NCBI RefSeq assembly: GCF_008802405.1
Contig: NZ_VZDO01000004.1
Coordinates: forward strand, 1-64,000
Length of the DNA stretch: 64,000 nucleotides
Source: Plantimonas leprariae
GTDB taxonomy: Bacteria > Pseudomonadota > Alphaproteobacteria > Rhizobiales > Rhizobiaceae
Reading direction: 5' to 3'
The notes beneath the pieces were generated by a model. The model was not told the DNA's origin, did not search any database, and was given only the letters and a program-made list of their open reading frames with translations. Below, piece after piece: positions 26,354 through 36,229 of the stretch; position 1 is the stretch's first letter; every line of letters begins with the position of its first letter. The translations under genes were made by a program, and so were the position numbers.

Positions 26354-27052
26354 ATGGATATCCTCAATTCGATCCGAAACGTCCTCGTGCCGATCCACCG
26401 GGCCGGCTATCCGTTCATCGCGACCTTCCTCGTGGTCTCGATCCTGCTCGGCCTGTTCTGGCAGCCGATGTTCTGGCTCGGCCTCGTGCTGACGCTCTGG
26501 TGCGCCTACTTCTTCCGCGATCCGCAGCGCGTGACGCCGCTCGCCGAGGACGTCGCGGTCAGCCCGGCGGACGGGCGCGTCTCGCTGGTCGGCCACGTCA
26601 CGCCGCCGGCCGAGCTCGAACTCGGCACCGATCCGCTGCTGCGCGTCTCGATCTTCATGAACGTCTTCGACTGCCACGTGAACCGCGCGCCGATGCGCGG
26701 CCGCGTCGCGCGCATCAGCTATCGCGAGGGCGAGTTCCGGAACGCCGAGCTCGACAAGGCGAGCGAGGTGAACGAGCGCAACTCGATGGTGATCGAGAGC
26801 GCCAAGGGCGAGATCGGCGTCGTGCAGATCGCCGGCCTCGTCGCGCGGCGCATCCTCTGCTTCTCGGCCACCGGCGACCGGCTGGAAGCGGGCGAGCGGA
26901 TCGGCCTCATCCGCTTCGGCTCGCGGCTCGACATCTATTTTCCCGAAGGCGCGCGCCCGCGCGTCGCCGAAGGGCAGAAGGCGGTGGCGGGCGAGACGGT
27001 GATCGCCGAGTTCGCTGACGGTCCGTCCTCCTATCCCGCCCGGCGGGACTGA
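26354..27052 (+). CDS. psd: Phosphatidylserine decarboxylase, short bacterial type
   Basis: This enzyme makes phosphatidylethanolamine in the inner membrane using a pyruvoyl group formed by self-cleavage. The 232 residues include two hydrophobic N-terminal segments (about 20-53), [30 protein letters not shown] and the cleavage site Gly189-Ser190 in [13 protein letters not shown]. This is the short alphaproteobacterial class in which Ser190 becomes the pyruvoyl. The pssA start follows after 4 bases, so enzyme and substrate supplier are co-transcribed. Confidence 0.97.
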   Translation: MDILNSIRNVLVPIHRAGYPFIATFLVVSILLGLFWQPMFWLGLVLTLWCAYFFRDPQRVTPLAEDVAVSPADGRVSLVGHVTPPAELELGTDPLLRVSIFMNVFDCHVNRAPMRGRVARISYREGEFRNAELDKASEVNERNSMVIESAKGEIGVVQIAGLVARRILCFSATGDRLEAGERIGLIRFGSRLDIYFPEGARPRVAEGQKAVAGETVIAEFADGPSSYPARRD

Positions 27053-27056
27053 GCCC

Positions 27057-27893
27057 TTGGCGTCGCCGTTCCAGCCCTTCGAGCCGGCGGTTCCCGACTA
27101 CGAGGACGAGATGGCCGCCCGCGCCGGCGAGCGTCGGCGCATCCCGGTCCGCCATATCGTGCCGAACCTCGTCACCATCGTCGCGATCTGCGCCGGCATG
27201 ACCGGCATGCGACTCGCCTTCGAGGGCCGCTTCGAACTCGCCGTCGGCCTCGTCATCGTGGCGGCGCTGCTCGACGGCATCGACGGGCGCATCGCGCGGA
27301 TGCTGAAAGGCCAGAGCCGGTTCGGCGCGGAGATGGATTCGCTCGCGGACATCGTGAACTTCGGCGTGGTGCCGGCGACGGTGCTCTATGCCTTCTCGCT
27401 GCACAATGTCGGGCCGACGGGCTGGATCGCGGCGCTGCTCTACGTCAGCACCTGCGCGCTCCGCCTCGCGCGCTTCAACACGATGCTGGAAGGGCCGAAG
27501 CGGCCGGCCTGGCAGACGAAGTTCTTCACCGGCGTTCCCGCGCCGGCCGGCGCCGGTCTGGCACTGTTTCCGGTCTATCTCAGCTTCACCGGCATCGACA
27601 TCGGCGAGCCGCGCCTGACCGCGGCCCTCTCGGCGGTGCATCTCCTCCTCGTCGGCTTCCTGATGGCGAGCCGCATCCCGACCTGGTCCGGCAAGACCAT
27701 CTCGGTGCGCGTCCGGCGCGACTACGTCATCCCGGTGATGCTGGGCGTCGTGCTCTACATCGTCCTCTTGGCGACGTTCCTGTGGGAAACGCTGACGGTG
27801 ACGGTCGCCGCCTACTACGTCTCGATCTTCTTCTCGCTCCGCGATTATCGCCGGCATCTTCGGATGCCGGAGGCGGAGCCGGAAGAAGGGTAG
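27057..27893 (+). CDS. pssA: CDP-diacylglycerol-serine O-phosphatidyltransferase
   Basis: This membrane enzyme makes phosphatidylserine from CDP-diacylglycerol and serine. The 278 residues carry the CDP-alcohol phosphatidyltransferase signature, D-G-x2-A-R-x8-G-x3-D-x3-D, in DGRIARMLKGQSRFGAEMDS(LAD) at about 80-102, with several membrane helices around it. The start is TTG at 27057, four bases after the psd stop; the first 30 residues are hydrophilic. It faces kdsD tail to tail with 19 bases between the stops and no obvious terminator. Confidence 0.96.
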   Translation: MASPFQPFEPAVPDYEDEMAARAGERRRIPVRHIVPNLVTIVAICAGMTGMRLAFEGRFELAVGLVIVAALLDGIDGRIARMLKGQSRFGAEMDSLADIVNFGVVPATVLYAFSLHNVGPTGWIAALLYVSTCALRLARFNTMLEGPKRPAWQTKFFTGVPAPAGAGLALFPVYLSFTGIDIGEPRLTAALSAVHLLLVGFLMASRIPTWSGKTISVRVRRDYVIPVMLGVVLYIVLLATFLWETLTVTVAAYYVSIFFSLRDYRRHLRMPEAEPEEG

Positions 27894-27912
27894 GGCGCGA
27901 GGGCCGGCGGCG

Positions 27913-28914
27913 TCAGACGATGCCGAGCGCCAGGAGGTCCTTGAGCTGGACGAGGCCGCAGATGCCACCGTCCGCATCGGTGACGAAGATGGCCGAAACG
28001 CGCCGTTCCTCGCACAGCGCCAGCGCGTCGACGGCGAGCCGGTCCGCGCCGATCGCGAGCGGCGAGGCCGTCATCATGTCGGCGGCGCTCTGGTCGAGCG
28101 TCGGCCGCGCTTCCAGCGCCCGCCTGAGGTCGCCATCGGTGACGATGCCGGCGAAGCGGCCGCTCTCGTAGACGGCGGTCGCACCGCACTGGCCCCGGCT
28201 GATTACCGCGATCACCTCGGTCATCGGGCTCGTCGTCTCGACGCGCGGCATGGCTTTGAGGTGCGGCATGCGGTCCAGCACCTCGTGCAGCTTCAAGAGC
28301 TGCGCGCCGAGCTTGCCGCCCGGGTGGAACTTGGCGAAATCGTCACGCTGGAAGTTCCGCACCCGCATCAGCGCCGAGGCGAGCGCGTCGCCGAGGACGA
28401 GGCTCATCGTCGTCGACGTCATCGGCGCAAGCGAGATCGGGCAGGCTTCCGCCGCCTCCGGCAAGCGCAGCACGGCATCGGCGTAGCGGCCGAGCGACGA
28501 ATCAGGCTTTGCCGTCATCGCGATCAGCCGGACTTGGAAGCGGCGGCAATATTCGACGATCGGCTGCATCTCGGCGCTTTCGCCCGAGTTCGAGATGGCG
28601 AGCACGATGTCCGTCTCGCCGATCATGCCGAGATCGCCGTGCGCGGCTTCGGCGGCGTGCAGGAAGAAGGCCGGCGTGCCGGTGGAAGCCAGCGTCGCGG
28701 CGATCTTCTGGCCGACATGCCCGGACTTGCCGACGCCGGTGACGACGACCCGCCCCCGGCAGACATCGATCAGTTCCACCACATGCGCGAACGCGGCGTC
28801 GATCGAGGCGGCGAGCGCGTTCAACCCCTCGATCTCGATCGCGATCGTCTGACGCGCCGTTTCCAGCGGCTCGTTGCCGATCGGATCGAGGGCGACGAGG
28901 GAGGGCCGCGACAT
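27913..28914 (-). CDS. kdsD: D-arabinose 5-phosphate isomerase, KpsF/GutQ family
   Basis: This enzyme interconverts ribulose 5-phosphate and arabinose 5-phosphate, the first step toward Kdo of lipopolysaccharide. The 333 residues contain an N-terminal SIS domain (about 40-180) with VVVTGVGKSGHVGQKIAATLASTG, AISNSGES and the active-site FHPGG motif, then two CBS domains (about 215-333, each ending in a VTDGDL- or LVQLKDLL-type motif). The ATG overlaps the stop of the upstream dehydrogenase as TGATG. It is the last gene of the dnaB-to-kdsD minus-strand run. Other Kdo genes are not adjacent. Confidence 0.93.
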   Translation of the reverse strand: MSRPSLVALDPIGNEPLETARQTIAIEIEGLNALAASIDAAFAHVVELIDVCRGRVVVTGVGKSGHVGQKIAATLASTGTPAFFLHAAEAAHGDLGMIGETDIVLAISNSGESAEMQPIVEYCRRFQVRLIAMTAKPDSSLGRYADAVLRLPEAAEACPISLAPMTSTTMSLVLGDALASALMRVRNFQRDDFAKFHPGGKLGAQLLKLHEVLDRMPHLKAMPRVETTSPMTEVIAVISRGQCGATAVYESGRFAGIVTDGDLRRALEARPTLDQSAADMMTASPLAIGADRLAVDALALCEERRVSAIFVTDADGGICGLVQLKDLLALGIV

Positions 28915-29666
28915 CAGGCCGGCTTCTGGTAGGCGGTGAACCGGTTCTCACGGACGTTGAAGAGCCCGCCGGTTTCCGTCACCTCGGTGAAGAGCAGCGG
29001 CAGGATGCGCGCCGCGACGTCCTCGGCCGTCGGCAGCGTCAGCGGGTCCTCGCCGGGCATCGCCTGCTTGCGCATGGCGGTGCGCGTCGCGCCGGGATCG
29101 ACGGAGTTGACGCGCAGCGCCAATGTGTCCGTCTCATGCGCCCAGGAGCGCACCAGTGCCTCGCAGGCGGCCTTGGTCGCGGCATAGAGGCTCCAGAACG
29201 CCTTGCAGCTATGCGCCGCGCCGGACGACAGCACCACGGCGCGTCCGGCCTCCGAGCGCCGCAGGAGCGGGTCCACCGCGCGGATCAGCCGCCAGGTGGC
29301 GGTGACGTTGACGGCAAACGTCTTCTCGAAGACCTTCGCCTCGATATGCCCGATCGGCGACAGGACGCCGAGCATGCCGGCATTGGCGACGAGACCGTCG
29401 AGCCGGCCCCACCGCTCCGCGATCGCCCCGCCGAGCCGGTCGATCCCGGCCATGTCGGCGAGGTCGAGCGGCGCGAGCGTCGCCGAACCGCCGGCCGCCT
29501 TGATCTCGTCGTCGAGCTCTTCGAGGCCGCCGACCGTGCGGGCGACCGCCACGACATGCGCGCCCTCCGCCGCGATCAGCCGGGCGAGCGCGCGGCCGAT
29601 GCCGCGAGACGCGCCGGTGACGACCGCGACCCTGCCTTCGAGCCGCCGCGCGGCCGGGTCAGACAT
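28914..29666 (-). CDS. Short-chain dehydrogenase/reductase of unknown substrate
   Basis: This classical SDR has 250 residues. The cofactor motif is TGASRGIGRA, with ARTVG after the second strand suggesting NADP(H) preference. The NAG motif (VANAGMLG), the catalytic Ser in VVLSSGAA and Tyr-x3-Lys in SLYAATKAA are all present. The C-terminal NVRENRFTAYQKP is not one I associate with a particular activity. It overlaps the end of purF by 8 bases and the start of kdsD by 1 base, so it is translated within this operon. Many rhizobia carry an SDR directly after purF; its role there is unknown to me. Confidence 0.85.
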   Translation of the reverse strand: MSDPAARRLEGRVAVVTGASRGIGRALARLIAAEGAHVVAVARTVGGLEELDDEIKAAGGSATLAPLDLADMAGIDRLGGAIAERWGRLDGLVANAGMLGVLSPIGHIEAKVFEKTFAVNVTATWRLIRAVDPLLRRSEAGRAVVLSSGAAHSCKAFWSLYAATKAACEALVRSWAHETDTLALRVNSVDPGATRTAMRKQAMPGEDPLTLPTAEDVAARILPLLFTEVTETGGLFNVRENRFTAYQKPA

Positions 29667-31122
29667 TGCCGCCGAGGACCGAAAGCGGACGGACGTTGTC
29701 GGCGGCGTCGAGGTCGGTCAGCGAGGTCGGATAGTCGCCGGTGAAGCAGGCATCGCAGTATTGCGGCGCGTGCGGGTTGCGGCCGCTCGCCTCGTCCGTC
29801 GCCCGATAGAGGCCGTCGATGGAGATGAAGGCGAGCGAATCGACCTGGATGAAATCGCGCATCTCTTCGATCGACATCTTGGCGGCGAGGAGCTTCGAGG
29901 TTTCCGGCGTGTCGACGCCGTAGAAGCAACTCGACGTTGTCGGCGGCGAAGCGATGCGCATGTGCACCTCCTTCGCGCCGGCATCGCGCACCATCCGCAC
30001 GATCTTCTGCGAGGTGGTGCCGCGCACGATCGAATCGTCGACCAGCACCACGCGCTTGCCTTCGATCATGCGGCGGTTGGCGTTGTGCTTCAGCTTCACG
30101 CCCATGTGGCGGATCGCGTCGCCCGGCTGGATGAAGGTGCGCCCGACATAGTGGTTGCGAATGATGCCGAGCTCGAAGGGGATGCCGGCTTCCTGCGCGT
30201 AGCCGAGGGCGGCGGGGACGCCGGAGTCGGGCACCGGCACCACGACGTCCGCCGGTTCGCCGCTCTCGCGCGCGAGTTCGGCCCCGATGCGCTTGCGGAT
30301 CTCGTAGACGTTCCGACCCTCCACATGGCTGTCCGGCCGGGCGAAGTAGACGTATTCGAAGATGCAGAAGCGCGATTTCCGCTTCTGGAACGGGAAGAGG
30401 CTCTCGATGCCGCTTTCCGAGACGATGACCATCTCGCCCGGCTCGATGTCGCGGACGAAATCCGCCCCGATGATGTCGAGCGCGCAGGTTTCGGAGGCGA
30501 GGATCGGCGAGCCTTCGAGATCGCCGAGGACGAGCGGTCGGATGCCGAGCGGATCGCGGACGCCGACCATCGTCTTCGGCGACAGACCGACGAGGCTGAA
30601 CGAGCCTTCGAGCCGCGACAGCGCGTCGATCAGCTTGTCGGCGAGGTGACGCGCGCCGCTCGTCGCGACGAGATGCAGGATCGTCTCGGTGTCGGAGGTC
30701 GAGGAGAAGATCGAGCCGCGCCGCTGCAACTCGCGCTGCACGGTGAGAGCGTTGGTGATGTTGCCGTTGTGCGCGACGGCGAAGCCGCCGGAGGAGAGTT
30801 CGGCGAAGAACGGCTGCACGTTGCGCAGGCCGCCGCCGCCGCTCGTCGCATAGCGCGTATGCCCGATCGCGGCATGACCCGGCAGGCTTTCGAGAACGCT
30901 TTGCCTGGTGAAGCTGTCGCCGATGAGGCCGGCATGGCGCTCGACATGGAACTGCGCGCCGTCATGGCTGACGATGCCAGCCGCCTCCTGGCCGCGGTGC
31001 TGGAGCGCGTGGAGGCCCAAAACGACGAAACGCGCCGCGTCCTGCCGCTGGAAGATGCCGAAGACGCCGCATTCGTCGTGGAACGCATCGTCGTCGGAAG
31101 CGTCGAACGGAGTCTCATCCAT
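29659..31122 (-). CDS. purF: Amidophosphoribosyltransferase
   Basis: PurF catalyses the first committed step of purine synthesis, transferring ammonia from glutamine to PRPP. The 487 residues comprise an N-terminal glutamine amidotransferase domain whose nucleophile Cys18 (HDECGVFG) becomes the N-terminus after propeptide removal, with HTRYAT and HNGNITN, and a phosphoribosyltransferase domain with the PRPP loop VVLVDDSIVRGTTS at about 358-371. Conserved cysteines near the C-terminus (SSCFYGVD, YCDACFTGDYP) match the iron-sulfur type of PurF. Gene order cvpA-purF is widespread in proteobacteria. Confidence 0.97.
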   Translation of the reverse strand: MDETPFDASDDDAFHDECGVFGIFQRQDAARFVVLGLHALQHRGQEAAGIVSHDGAQFHVERHAGLIGDSFTRQSVLESLPGHAAIGHTRYATSGGGGLRNVQPFFAELSSGGFAVAHNGNITNALTVQRELQRRGSIFSSTSDTETILHLVATSGARHLADKLIDALSRLEGSFSLVGLSPKTMVGVRDPLGIRPLVLGDLEGSPILASETCALDIIGADFVRDIEPGEMVIVSESGIESLFPFQKRKSRFCIFEYVYFARPDSHVEGRNVYEIRKRIGAELARESGEPADVVVPVPDSGVPAALGYAQEAGIPFELGIIRNHYVGRTFIQPGDAIRHMGVKLKHNANRRMIEGKRVVLVDDSIVRGTTSQKIVRMVRDAGAKEVHMRIASPPTTSSCFYGVDTPETSKLLAAKMSIEEMRDFIQVDSLAFISIDGLYRATDEASGRNPHAPQYCDACFTGDYPTSLTDLDAADNVRPLSVLGGNV

Positions 31123-31251
31123 GACGTGGGCTCGCCTGCGAAACGACGCGGGACCCGGTCGATACGTGATCGCCGGTCCGAATGCCGAACGTTGCCAAGA
31201 GCTTCATATAGTCGACATGCCCGCCCGATGCGAGCCGTTTGGAAAAGCCGG

Positions 31252-31902
31252 TCAGTTCGCGGGGGCCGGGCGCTGCTGCGCATCCGGTTCGTCGGTCGGC
31301 GCGTCGCCGGAATTGCCGATGACGCCCTCGATCGTGTTCGGCTCCTGCGCCGGCGCCTCGTTGGGGTTGGCGGGCTCGCTGCCTTCCAGCTTCTCGCGGA
31401 TGCCCGCGGGGAGGAGTTCCATCGGCTTCTGCGGCACCGCCGCCTCCAGCCGCGCGCCGATATCGTCGAGCATCGGCTTCGACCGGGCGTTCGCCACCCA
31501 GGCCGGCTGGCTTTCCGGGGGCGTGAGGAAATTGAACAGCAGCATCGCCACGACGACGAGGAGGACGCCCCGCACCGCGCCGAAGACGAAGCCGAGCATG
31601 CGGTCCAGCGCGCCGACGCGGCTGTCGATGATGAAGTCGGCGATGCGCAGCGTGATGAACGAGACGACGATCAGCGTCACCACGAAGACGCCGGCCGCCG
31701 CGCCCGCCATCGCGATCTTCTCGTTGTCGACGTACTTCTGCACGTAGGGCGTGACGGGCTGATAGAAGAAGAAGGCCGCGGCGGCGGCCACCGCCCAGGA
31801 CAGGATGGACAGCACCTCGCGCGAGAAGCCGCGGACCATGGCGAGCAGGGCCGAGATCAGCGTCACGCCGAGAAGGATTCCATCCAGCAGGGTGACGGTC
31901 AT
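31252..31902 (-). CDS. cvpA: CvpA family inner-membrane protein
   Basis: This 216-residue membrane protein has four hydrophobic helices (about 5-25, 30-48, 64-85 and 100-125) and the family segments LLDGILLGVTLISALLAMVRG and GALDRMLGFVFGAVRG. The last 90 residues are a hydrophilic, Pro/Asn/Glu-rich cytoplasmic or periplasmic tail. In E. coli the gene is needed for colicin V export and envelope stress tolerance, but its molecular function is not settled. It precedes purF by 129 bases, a conserved neighbourhood. Confidence 0.93.
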   Translation of the reverse strand: MTVTLLDGILLGVTLISALLAMVRGFSREVLSILSWAVAAAAAFFFYQPVTPYVQKYVDNEKIAMAGAAAGVFVVTLIVVSFITLRIADFIIDSRVGALDRMLGFVFGAVRGVLLVVVAMLLFNFLTPPESQPAWVANARSKPMLDDIGARLEAAVPQKPMELLPAGIREKLEGSEPANPNEAPAQEPNTIEGVIGNSGDAPTDEPDAQQRPAPAN

Positions 31903-32012
31903 CCGCGTCCAAGCCTCGTATCGCGCCGGGCGGTCTCCTAGCCGATCGCCCGCGAAGAATTGCCGGACCGCCGAACCCGCGCTCCGCTGCGGCGCGTCAT
32001 AGGCGGTTTCGC

Positions 32013-33425
32013 TCAGGAATCATAGTCGAGCGACCTTGCCTCGTCCCGTCGCCGGCCGCTCCCCGCGACGGCCGCGGCGAGGTGCGGCAGGCTCTCGATC
32101 TCGTGCGCGACGCCGTCCCGCATGCGCTGTCCGTCGGAAAGCTGCGGCAGCACGGACTGGGCGAAGCCGAGCTTCTCCGCCTCCTTCATGCGCTGCGCCG
32201 CGTGCGCCACCGGCCGCACCGCGCCGCTGAGGCTGATCTCGCCGAAATAGACGCAGTCGGGCGGGAGCGCGACGCCTGACAGCGAGGAGACGAGCGCCGC
32301 CGCGACGGCGAGGTCCGCCGCCGGCTCGGAGATGCGGTAGCCGCCCGCGACGTTCAGATAGACGTCGTGGCTGCCGAGCCGAACGCCGCAATGCGCCTCC
32401 AGCACCGCCAGCACCATCGCCAGGCGCGCCCCGTCCCAACCGACCACGGCGCGGCGCGGCGTGCCGAGCGAGGTCGGCGCGACGAGCGCCTGAATCTCCA
32501 CCAGAACGGGACGCGTGCCCTCCATGCCGGCGAAGACCGCCGCGCCGGGGGCCTTCGAGTTCCGCTCGCCGAGGAAGAGTTCGGACGGGTTCGCCACCTC
32601 GCGAAGCCCGATATCCGACATCTCGAAGACACCGATCTCGTCGGTCGGACCGAAGCGGTTCTTCACCGTGCGCAGGATGCGGAAATGGTGGCCGCCTTCG
32701 CCCTCGAAGTAGAGGACGGCATCGACCATGTGCTCGACGACGCGTGGGCCAGCGATCTGCCCGTCCTTCGTCACGTGGCCGACGAGGATCACCGCCGCGC
32801 CGGAGGATTTGGCGTAGCGCACCAGCGACTGGACGCCAGAGCGCACCTGCGTGACCGTGCCGGGCGCGGAATCCGCCATGTCGGACCAGAGCGTCTGGAT
32901 CGAGTCGATGATGACGAGATCCGGCCGCCGCTCCTGCGCGAGCGTCGCGAGGATGTCCTCGACATTGGTCTCGGCCATGAGCTGCACGTCGGTCTCGGCC
33001 GCCTGCAGCCGTTGGGCGCGAAGCCGCACCTGCGCGACCGCCTCCTCGCCGGAAACGTAGACGACCTTGTGCCCGGCGCGCGAAAGGCCGGCGGCCGCCT
33101 GCATCAGGAGCGTCGACTTGCCGATGCCGGGATCGCCGCCGATCAGGATCGCGGAACCCCGCACGATGCCGCCGCCGGTCGCCCGGTCGAACTCGGCGAT
33201 GCGCGTGCGAATGCGCGGCGCTTCCTCCAACTCGCCGGAGAGCGGCATGAGCGCCACCGGCTTGCCCTTGCGAAGGCTACCGCGCTGCGGCCCGCCGCCG
33301 ATGCCGCCGGCCGCATTCTCCTCGACGATCGTGTTCCACTCGCCGCAGGCCTCGCACTTGCCCTGCCAGCGCGAGGTGACGTTGCCACAGTTCTGGCAGA
33401 CGAAGGTGGATTTCGGCTTTGCCAT
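32013..33425 (-). CDS. radA: DNA repair protein RadA
   Basis: RadA is a RecA-like motor that helps branch migration during recombinational repair. The 470 residues begin with a four-cysteine zinc finger (FVCQNCGNVTSRWQGKCEAC). The RecA-like core has Walker A GGDPGIGKST near 93-102, the RadA-specific KNRFG motif (VKNRFGPTDEIGVFEM) and a Walker B ending LVIIDSIQTL. The C-terminal Lon-protease-like domain follows (YLNVAGGYRISEPAADLAVA). It lies 59 bases after alr and before cvpA. All motifs are intact. Confidence 0.97.
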   Translation of the reverse strand: MAKPKSTFVCQNCGNVTSRWQGKCEACGEWNTIVEENAAGGIGGGPQRGSLRKGKPVALMPLSGELEEAPRIRTRIAEFDRATGGGIVRGSAILIGGDPGIGKSTLLMQAAAGLSRAGHKVVYVSGEEAVAQVRLRAQRLQAAETDVQLMAETNVEDILATLAQERRPDLVIIDSIQTLWSDMADSAPGTVTQVRSGVQSLVRYAKSSGAAVILVGHVTKDGQIAGPRVVEHMVDAVLYFEGEGGHHFRILRTVKNRFGPTDEIGVFEMSDIGLREVANPSELFLGERNSKAPGAAVFAGMEGTRPVLVEIQALVAPTSLGTPRRAVVGWDGARLAMVLAVLEAHCGVRLGSHDVYLNVAGGYRISEPAADLAVAAALVSSLSGVALPPDCVYFGEISLSGAVRPVAHAAQRMKEAEKLGFAQSVLPQLSDGQRMRDGVAHEIESLPHLAAAVAGSGRRRDEARSLDYDS

Positions 33426-33484
33426 GATCGTTCGAACCCTATGCGAACCTCAAATGGCATGCGAACAAACAGGAAACAAGCTGC

Positions 33485-34600
33485 TCACGGCCAGACGCGC
33501 GCCACTCTCGCTCCGAGTCCCGTCAGCAACTCATACGGGATCGTCCCGGCGCCGAGCGCCACGCGATCGATGGAGACGTTCGGACCGAAGAATTCGGCGC
33601 GGTCGCCGGGCTTCACCGCGCCGTCCGGCAGGTCGGTGACGTCGAGCAACGTCAAGTCCATCGAGATGCGCCCGAGGATCGGTACTGCGCGGCCGGCGAT
33701 GAAAGCGGCTGGAGGCGGGCGGTTCGCGGGGGCGGGGACGCCCGCGCCGGACGCCATCCGCATCAGCCCGTCCGCGTAGCCGATGCCGACCGTCGCGATG
33801 CGCGTGTCGCGCCGCAGCCGGGCTGCCGCGCCGTAGCCGGCGGCTTCGCCGCGGTCCGCGGTGCGGACCTGCAGGACGGCGGCGGTCAAGGACGCGACCG
33901 GGGCAAGCCCGAAGCGGCCGTCCGGATCGCCGCCGCCGTAGAGCGCGATGCCGGGACGGTTCAGGTCAAGGCGGAACGGCGCGCCGCGCAGCATGGCGGC
34001 GGAGTTCGCCAGCGAGCGCGGCACGCCGGGAAAGAGGTTCGCGAGGAGGTCGAAGATGCCGAGCTGCTGCTCCGCCTGCCCGCCTGCCTCGTCGGCGGAG
34101 GCGAGGTGGCTCATCACCAGCTTCAACTTCAGCGCGCCGGTCGCCGTGAGCTCCGCCGCCCGCATCGCGTCGGCGGCGTCGAGGCCGAGCCGGTTCATGC
34201 CGGTCTCGAACTGCAGCGCCGCCGGCATGCCGCCGCCGGCCTCGAGCCAGAGCGCGACGTCCTCCGGCGTCGACAGCACCGGCACGAGGCCGGCGTCGCG
34301 GATGTCCGAGACGTTGGACGTATCGAGACCCTGCAGCACGAAGATGCGCGCGGGTCTGTCGCCGAGCGATTCGTGCAAGGCGATACCTTCGGTGGCCCAC
34401 GCGACGAAGAAGTCGCGGCAGCCGGCGTCGAACAGCGTCGACGCGACCCTTGCCGCGCCGAGCCCGTAGCCGTCCGCCTTCACCGCCGCGCCGGTGCGCC
34501 CGGCTGGGGAAAGCGCCGCGAGCTTGCGCCAGTTGCCCGCCAGCGCCGCGGCGTCGATCGAAACGCGCGGCATCCGGCCTTCGGTAGTGGCGGCGCTCAT
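33485..34600 (-). CDS. alr: Alanine racemase
   Basis: This pyridoxal-phosphate enzyme makes D-alanine for peptidoglycan. The 371 residues form the alanine racemase barrel with PLP-binding Lys41 in AVKADGYGLGA and a C-terminal beta domain with VGIGYADGLMR (catalytic Tyr region) and ISMDLTLLDVT. I placed the start at ATG 34598-34600, four bases after the dnaB stop; open frame extends further upstream, but only as dnaB sequence read out of frame with low-complexity residues. Co-transcription of dnaB and alr is common in proteobacteria. Confidence 0.95.
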   Translation of the reverse strand: MSAATTEGRMPRVSIDAAALAGNWRKLAALSPAGRTGAAVKADGYGLGAARVASTLFDAGCRDFFVAWATEGIALHESLGDRPARIFVLQGLDTSNVSDIRDAGLVPVLSTPEDVALWLEAGGGMPAALQFETGMNRLGLDAADAMRAAELTATGALKLKLVMSHLASADEAGGQAEQQLGIFDLLANLFPGVPRSLANSAAMLRGAPFRLDLNRPGIALYGGGDPDGRFGLAPVASLTAAVLQVRTADRGEAAGYGAAARLRRDTRIATVGIGYADGLMRMASGAGVPAPANRPPPAAFIAGRAVPILGRISMDLTLLDVTDLPDGAVKPGDRAEFFGPNVSIDRVALGAGTIPYELLTGLGARVARVWP

Positions 34601-34604
34601 CGCT

Positions 34605-36098
34605 CTATTCGAAGCGTTCCGGCAGGAAGGCGTCCTCGGCGAGGTCGGTGAAGCGCGTGTACTCGGCCTGGAAGGCGAGGGGCACGGTGCCGGTCGGTCC
34701 GTGGCGCTGCTTGGCAACGATCACTTCCGCCTTGCCGCGCGCCTCGTTCATCTCGGTCTGCCAGTTCAGGTGCTCCTGCGTGCCGAACTTCGGTTCCTTC
34801 GACTGGAGATAATATTCCTCGCGATAGACGAAGAGCACCACGTCGGCGTCCTGTTCGATCGAGCCCGATTCGCGCAGGTCCGAGAGCTGCGGCCGCTTGT
34901 CGTCGCGCGACTCGACCTGGCGCGAAAGCTGCGACAGCGCGATGATCGGGACGTTCAGCTCCTTCGCCAGCGCCTTGAGGCCGGTGGTGATCTCGGTGAT
35001 CTCCTGCACGCGATTGCCGGAGGTCTTGCCCGAGCCCTGCATGAGCTGGACGTAGTCGATCACCATCACGTCGAGGCCGCGCTGGCGCTTGAGGCGCCGC
35101 GCCCGTGCCGCGAGCTGCGCGATCGAGATGCCGCCGGTCTGGTCGATGTAGAGCGGCAGGCGCTGCATCATCTCCGAACAGGCGATGAGCTTCACCAGTT
35201 CCTGGTCGTTGATCGTGCCGCGCCGGATCTTCGAGGACGAGATCTCGGTCTGCTCCGACATGATGCGCGTCGCGAGCTGCTCGGACGACATTTCGAGGCT
35301 GAAGAAGCCGACGACGCCGCCGTTCTTCGCCGTCACCGAGCCGTCGGCCTGCTCCGCCGCCTCGTAGGCGGAGGCGATGTTGAAGGCGATGTTAGTGACG
35401 AGCGACGTCTTGCCCATCGCCGGGCGGCCGGCGAGGATGATCAGGTCTGAACGCTGCAGGCCGCCCATTTGCTTGTCCATCCGGGCAAGGCCCGTGGAAA
35501 TGCCGGACAGGCCGCCGTCGCGGTCCTTGGCGGCGGTCGCCATCTGCACGGCGAGCGTCAGCGCCTCGGTGAAAGGCTGGAAGCCGCCGTCGTAGCGGCC
35601 GGTCTCGGCCAGCGCGAAGAGCTGTCGCTCGGCCTCCTCGATCTGATTCTTCGGCTCCATGTCGACCGGCGCGTCGAAGGCGACGTTCACCATGTCCTCG
35701 CCGATGCGGATAAGGTTGCGCCGGATCGCCAGGTCGTAGATCGCCCGGCCGTAGTCGTTGGCGTTGATGATGGTGGTGGCTTCCGCCGCGAGGCGGGCGA
35801 GATATTGCGCCACCGTGATGTCGCCGACGCGGTCCTGCGCGGCCAGAAACGTCTTGATCGTCACCGGATTGGCGATCTTGCCCATCCGGATCATCTCCGA
35901 CGTCTTGGCGTAGATCTCCCGGTGCAGCGGCTCGTGGAAGTGATCCGGCTTCAGGTAGTCGTGGACGATGTAGTAGGCGTCGTTGTTGACCAGCATCGCG
36001 CCGAGCAGCGCCTGCTCGGCCTCGATATTGTTCGGCACCTCGCGATAGGGTGCAGCCGCATCGCCGCCGTGCAGCCTGAGCACCGTCGCTTCCGCCAT
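34605..36098 (-). CDS. dnaB: Replicative DNA helicase DnaB
   Basis: This hexameric fork helicase has 497 residues. The N-terminal helical domain (about 20-125, IEAEQALLGAMLVNNDAY) binds primase, and the RecA-like motor has Walker A GRPAMGKTSL near 225, the LEMSSEQLATR segment, Walker B VMVIDYVQLM, and the SQLSRQVE and RLSDLR-type (QLSDLRESGSIEQDADVV) motifs. The length is normal and no intein is present. It heads a long minus-strand operon. A candidate promoter is TTGGAT (complement of 36156-36161) with TAAGGT (complement of 36132-36137), 18 bases apart, but the match is weak. Confidence 0.98.
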   Translation of the reverse strand: MAEATVLRLHGGDAAAPYREVPNNIEAEQALLGAMLVNNDAYYIVHDYLKPDHFHEPLHREIYAKTSEMIRMGKIANPVTIKTFLAAQDRVGDITVAQYLARLAAEATTIINANDYGRAIYDLAIRRNLIRIGEDMVNVAFDAPVDMEPKNQIEEAERQLFALAETGRYDGGFQPFTEALTLAVQMATAAKDRDGGLSGISTGLARMDKQMGGLQRSDLIILAGRPAMGKTSLVTNIAFNIASAYEAAEQADGSVTAKNGGVVGFFSLEMSSEQLATRIMSEQTEISSSKIRRGTINDQELVKLIACSEMMQRLPLYIDQTGGISIAQLAARARRLKRQRGLDVMVIDYVQLMQGSGKTSGNRVQEITEITTGLKALAKELNVPIIALSQLSRQVESRDDKRPQLSDLRESGSIEQDADVVLFVYREEYYLQSKEPKFGTQEHLNWQTEMNEARGKAEVIVAKQRHGPTGTVPLAFQAEYTRFTDLAEDAFLPERFE

Positions 36099-36229
36099 GG
36101 CCGCACCCCCGATCCGATCGCTCGAAGGGCGACCTTAGCGGAGAGCCGTTACCGAATCCAAGCTGCGCGAAGCTGGCGCGAGGAAAGTTTTCTTATCGCC
36201 GCTCTCGATCGCACAGCGTGTGAGACAGC